Part shown: piece by piece, positions 6,264-8,606 of the stretch
Layout: each line of letters opens with the position of its first letter
Numbering within the stretch: position 1 is the stretch's first letter
The notes under the pieces: generated by a model
Databases searched by the model: none
The model's input: the letters and a program-made list of their open reading frames with translations, nothing else
What the model was told of the DNA's origin: nothing
Made by a program: the position numbers and the translations under genes
NCBI GenBank assembly: GCA_021404985.1
Contig: QWHP01000099.1
Location: 1 to 8,606, forward strand
Length of the DNA: 8,606 nt
Direction of reading: 5' to 3'
Origin: Actinobacteria bacterium ATB1
GTDB taxonomy: Bacteria > Actinomycetota > Acidimicrobiia > UBA2766

Positions 6264-7358
6264 TCAGCTCGTCGGCTTGGCCGATATGTCGACGGACACC
6301 TTCGACGGGCTGCGGTCGAGGTCGGCGGGGTCCTGGGTGTAGGGTCCGAACAGGGACAGCCACTCGTAGGCGATCAGGGTGTCTAGCATCTCGGACGTCC
6401 CGCCCGAACGCACTGTCTCGAGCTCCGACTTCAGCTTGTCGATCGCCGAGTGCACCTTCGGTCCGAAGAGCGACTCGAGGTACTCCGGCGGGATCCTGGG
6501 AGTCTCGTAGTCGATCGACATGTCCTCGTTCAGCCTGTACGGCGAGAGCGGCGGGATGTAGAAGATGTTCGGTCCGGTCCCGAACTCGGGGTGCAGCGGC
6601 ATGGCGACGCCCCACTCGTTCACGAGCCGGTGGATGGGTCCTTCCTCGTCGTCGAGCATCCCGACGAAGACGAGGCGACCCGGGCACTGCCGGGCGCAGG
6701 CGGGAGCGACGTTCTCCTCCAGACGCGGGAAGCACATGATGCAGTGCTGTGCCACATGCCGGGCGTAGTTGTAATAGATCTTCTTGTACGGGCACGCCTC
6801 CATGCAGAACCGGAAGCCCTTGCAGGCCTCCTCGTTGCGCAGGACGATCCCGTCCTCGCGGCGCTTGTACATCGCGCCGGTCGGGCACGCCTCGGCGCAC
6901 ACGGGACGCGTGCAGTGGTTGCAGAGGCGCGGGAGGTAGAAGTAGTAGGCGTTCGGGTCCTCGCCGCCGCCTTGGTCCTCGTCCCAGTTCATGCCCCAAC
7001 GGGTCGTCCCGTCGCCCTTGTCGACGGGGTGGAGGTAGGTGCTGTTGCCCTTGCCCCCGTAGAAGACCTCTTCGTAGTTGAAGTCCCACCCACCGCCGAA
7101 TTCCTCACGGCGCGGCTGGTGTCCCGGTCGCGGCTTGCCGTCCTCGAGGCCGCCGCCCATGTCCTCCCAGCCCTTGGGCGTTCCGAGGCCCGGCTGGGTG
7201 TTGACGGTCATCCACCACTGGTGGCCTTCGCCCTCCTCGCTGGTCCAGAGGACCTTGCAGGCGATCGAACACGTCTGACAGCCCATGCACTTGTTGAGGT
7301 CGAAGACCATCGCGACCTGTTGGGTCTCCCCGGTCTCCGGATGCAGAACGCTCGTCAC
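6264..7358 (-). CDS. Iron-sulfur (beta) subunit of type II DMSO reductase family enzyme
   Basis: A 364-residue electron-transfer subunit of the NarH/EbdB/DdhB/SerB type. All 15 cysteines fall in four motifs: C24-C27-C30-C34, C146-C149-C154-C158, C179-C185-C189 and C206-C209-C221-C225. The third motif (CKGFRFCMEACPYKK) has Phe182 where a fourth Cys would stand; NarH has Trp there and a [3Fe-4S] cluster. I therefore infer three [4Fe-4S] clusters and one [3Fe-4S], linking the alpha-subunit cluster to gamma. The first motif in context, FDLNKCMGCQTCSIACKVLWT, is typical of this group. The stretch between motifs I and II (35-145) is long and Gly/Asp/Trp-rich, as in the family. The start is GTG with AGGAG six nt upstream. 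It lies 12 nt after gamma and 13 nt before the chaperone gene. Like most beta subunits it has no signal peptide; family beta subunits travel with alpha. One beta gene appears to serve both alpha paralogs. Confidence 0.95.
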   Translation of the reverse strand: MTSVLHPETGETQQVAMVFDLNKCMGCQTCSIACKVLWTSEEGEGHQWWMTVNTQPGLGTPKGWEDMGGGLEDGKPRPGHQPRREEFGGGWDFNYEEVFYGGKGNSTYLHPVDKGDGTTRWGMNWDEDQGGGEDPNAYYFYLPRLCNHCTRPVCAEACPTGAMYKRREDGIVLRNEEACKGFRFCMEACPYKKIYYNYARHVAQHCIMCFPRLEENVAPACARQCPGRLVFVGMLDDEEGPIHRLVNEWGVAMPLHPEFGTGPNIFYIPPLSPYRLNEDMSIDYETPRIPPEYLESLFGPKVHSAIDKLKSELETVRSGGTSEMLDTLIAYEWLSLFGPYTQDPADLDRSPSKVSVDISAKPTS

Positions 7359-7364
7359 AGCTCG

Positions 7365-7369
7365 CTCCT
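7365..7369 (-). promoter_or_regulatory. Ribosome binding site fixing the GTG start of the beta subunit
   Basis: AGGAG lies 6 nt upstream of the GTG at 7358-7356, within the 12-nt gap after the gamma stop codon. It decides for a GTG start; the next in-frame ATG (Met17) would leave only six residues before the first cluster Cys. Confidence 0.7.
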
Positions 7370-7370
7370 C

Positions 7371-7970
7371 TCAGCTCTGTCCCTCGAGTGGAATCCAGTC
7401 CTGGGTCACGGCACCGATGCCGGCCCGCTCCTCGTTCGATCCGTCCCAAACGGCCACGCCGCACGAGGACGGCGAGCCCGAGCCGGGCACCGTGGCCGAC
7501 AGGACTACAGACCAGCGTCCCCCGTCCAGTGAGGCTGCAGCCTCGAGCCCGTTCGGCGAGGACGAGTCCTGGAACACGCCCGGCCCGCTCGCCACGAGGT
7601 CGAGTGGTGTCTCACGGTCGGCCTGCCAGTACCACAGGTGGACCGGGGCGTCGTTGCTCCCGATCGTCTGCACGGTCGCATCCCCGTTCTCGGGGAAGAA
7701 GACACCCACGGCGTCCGCGAACTCCGTGTTGGGTGTGTCGGAGTCCTGCCACTCGAGCCGGACGTACAGCCGGCCGTCCTTGGCCGCTGCCGACACGTCG
7801 ACGGAGTCGACCTTGCCGTAGGGGCGGTCCGCCCATGCCGTCCTGATGTACTCGGTCGGCTGGGCATCGAGGGGGATGGGGGAGAGGCCGACGGATTCCT
7901 TCTCGACCTCCGCCCATGCCTCCGACTTGGGGTCAGCGAGGTCGCCGCTGCTGCTTGCCACTCGTGTCAT
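7371..7970 (-). CDS. Ethylbenzene-dehydrogenase-type gamma subunit (heme-binding family), apparently without heme ligands
   Basis: A 199-residue protein of the EbdC/DdhC/SerC/ClrC gamma family, which binds heme b and passes electrons from the Fe-S subunit to an acceptor. The assignment rests on its place among alpha, beta and chaperone genes and on family-like motifs: a fold over about residues 30-195, APVHLWYWQAD at 108-118 (usual form APVNIW-W-K) and VAVWDGSNEER at 172-182 followed by a late W192. The ATG at 7970 overlaps the stop of the upstream alpha gene and has AGGAG at 7981-7985, 10 nt upstream. Reading further upstream in this frame only shadows alpha-1. Family members are usually exported, but this N-terminus (MTRVASSSGDLADPKSEAWAE) is polar and acidic with no hydrophobic core, so the protein looks cytoplasmic. 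There is no internal Met, and the only Lys are K15, K24, K53 and K64; the Met and Lys known as heme ligands in the family seem to be lost (nearest positions I103 and about G186). H111 or C170 might substitute. Confidence 0.85.
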   Translation of the reverse strand: MTRVASSSGDLADPKSEAWAEVEKESVGLSPIPLDAQPTEYIRTAWADRPYGKVDSVDVSAAAKDGRLYVRLEWQDSDTPNTEFADAVGVFFPENGDATVQTIGSNDAPVHLWYWQADRETPLDLVASGPGVFQDSSSPNGLEAAASLDGGRWSVVLSATVPGSGSPSSCGVAVWDGSNEERAGIGAVTQDWIPLEGQS

Positions 7971-8606
7971 CGAACTGCATCTCCTGTCTCGGGAGCCTTC
8001 TCGAAGTCGCACGGGACGCCCCGGTCCGTCGGGATGGGTTGCCACTCCGTTTCCGTGTAGTTGATGTGGCCGTAGCCACCGGCGAATGCGATCCACTTGA
8101 CCATGCCGGCCTCGATCTCGTTGGCGCCCATCCACTCCTGGTACTGGTGGCCGTCCCAACCGTTGTAGGAGATGATCTGGCCTGGACGCACGCCGGGTGC
8201 GACCTTGGCGCGTGCCGTGAAGCTCGCGATGTCGTTCCAGACCCGGATGAAGTCGTCGTCGGCGACGCCCCGGGCCTCGGCATCCTTGTCGTTCACCTCG
8301 ACGGCCGGTTCTCCACGGTGGGTCTGGAGGATCACGGGGTTCGCCTGGTTCATCGAGTGGATGCTCCAGCGGTTGTGTCCCGAGGTCATGCGGCACGGGT
8401 AGTCGCCGCCTGCGAGCGGGTTCGGCTTGTGGACAGGGAGCTCCTCGCCCGCCTCGAGCCACCACGGATGGTCGAGGTAGAACTGCGCCCGGCGGGAGTA
8501 CGTCGGGAAGGGCTGGCCATCCTCCACGTGGTTGCGGAACGGGGAGTGCGTCTTGTCCTTCTCGACCGGAGACGCCTGTGCCAGTGCCATGGGCATCAAG
8601 CCCCAG
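7967..8606 (-). CDS. Molybdopterin oxidoreductase catalytic (alpha) subunit, copy 1, C-terminal fragment (5' end outside window)
   Basis: This is the last 212 codons of a DMSO-reductase-family catalytic subunit; the rest lies beyond the right edge. The first complete codons read W-G-L-M-P and continue in frame from outside, so the internal TTG/ATG near 8594-8599 is not the real start. The fragment covers the C-terminal molybdopterin-dinucleotide-binding domain, with TSGHNRWSIHSMN, LQTHRGEP, VRPGQIISYNGWDG and AGGYGHINYTETEWQP. It aligns almost without gaps to residues 716-917 of the complete alpha subunit at 2785-5580, roughly half identical by eye, so the two are paralogs. By family it should carry Mo-bis-MGD and one N-terminal Fe-S cluster, but those parts and any Tat signal are out of view. 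Its TGA stop overlaps the ATG of the gamma gene as ATGA, which implies translational coupling. Substrate unknown. Confidence 0.93.
   Translation of the reverse strand, partial: WGLMPMALAQASPVEKDKTHSPFRNHVEDGQPFPTYSRRAQFYLDHPWWLEAGEELPVHKPNPLAGGDYPCRMTSGHNRWSIHSMNQANPVILQTHRGEPAVEVNDKDAEARGVADDDFIRVWNDIASFTARAKVAPGVRPGQIISYNGWDGHQYQEWMGANEIEAGMVKWIAFAGGYGHINYTETEWQPIPTDRGVPCDFEKAPETGDAVR

Noticed and set aside
7371..8465. Longer 364-aa reading of the gamma subunit
   Set aside because: The part upstream of 7970 overlaps the conserved alpha-1 C-terminus in another frame and is low complexity. The ATGA overlap at 7967-7970 with AGGAG upstream fits a start at 7970.
2785..8606. Respiratory nitrate reductase (NarGHJI) operon
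   Set aside because: Alpha is shorter than NarG (about 1,250 residues), there is no NarI-type membrane cytochrome, and the third subunit is of the EbdC/DdhC gamma type.
2785..8606. Chlorate or perchlorate reductase locus
   Set aside because: No chlorite dismutase or cytochrome c gene is present in the window and the predicted location is cytoplasmic. The acyl-CoA dehydrogenase favours a catabolic role, although alpha sequence alone cannot exclude it.
7967..8606. Alpha-1 as a short stand-alone 210-aa protein or pseudogene
   Set aside because: The frame stays open to the window edge, and W-G-L upstream of the TTG/ATG matches W-G-I in alpha-2, so it is the end of a longer gene. No frameshift or stop is seen in the visible part.

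Overview
The window is a single run of co-directional minus-strand genes in GC-rich DNA. I read it as one operon, transcribed from the right edge to the left edge. I see no tRNA, rRNA, CRISPR array or insertion sequence. GC richness, frequent GTG starts, good purine-rich ribosome binding sites and very tight gene spacing suggest a high-GC bacterium. An actinobacterial or similar lineage is plausible, but the sequence does not settle it.

Layout in transcription order: (1) the C-terminal part of a molybdopterin oxidoreductase catalytic subunit, cut by the right edge (8606-7967), called alpha-1; (2) an ethylbenzene-dehydrogenase-type gamma subunit (7970-7371); (3) a four-cluster iron-sulfur beta subunit (7358-6264); (4) a TorD/DmsD-type assembly chaperone (6250-5582); (5) a second, complete catalytic subunit of 931 residues (5580-2785), called alpha-2, which is paralogous to alpha-1; (6) an acyl-CoA dehydrogenase (2780-1530); (7) an unrecognised 161-residue basic protein with an Ala/Gly-rich tail (1441-956); (8) a 316-residue Asp-box (BNR-like) beta-propeller protein (951-1). 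Gaps are -4, 12, 13, 1, 4, 88 and 4 nt. The only sizeable gap lies between the acyl-CoA dehydrogenase and the 161-residue gene, and it contains a hairpin-forming sequence.

Genes 1-5 form a type II DMSO reductase family system. Known relatives are ethylbenzene dehydrogenase, dimethylsulfide dehydrogenase, selenate and chlorate reductases, and steroid C25 dehydrogenase. Three things stand out. Two different catalytic subunits flank one shared beta/gamma/chaperone set. Neither alpha-2 nor gamma has a visible export signal, which points to a cytoplasmic enzyme although known gamma-containing relatives are mostly periplasmic. The gamma subunit has no internal methionine and no lysine after residue 64, so it seems to lack both known axial heme ligands. 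The acyl-CoA dehydrogenase, with Asp in place of the usual catalytic Glu, suggests a catabolic pathway in which a substrate is oxidised by the molybdenum enzyme and then processed as a CoA thioester. The substrate cannot be read from the sequence.
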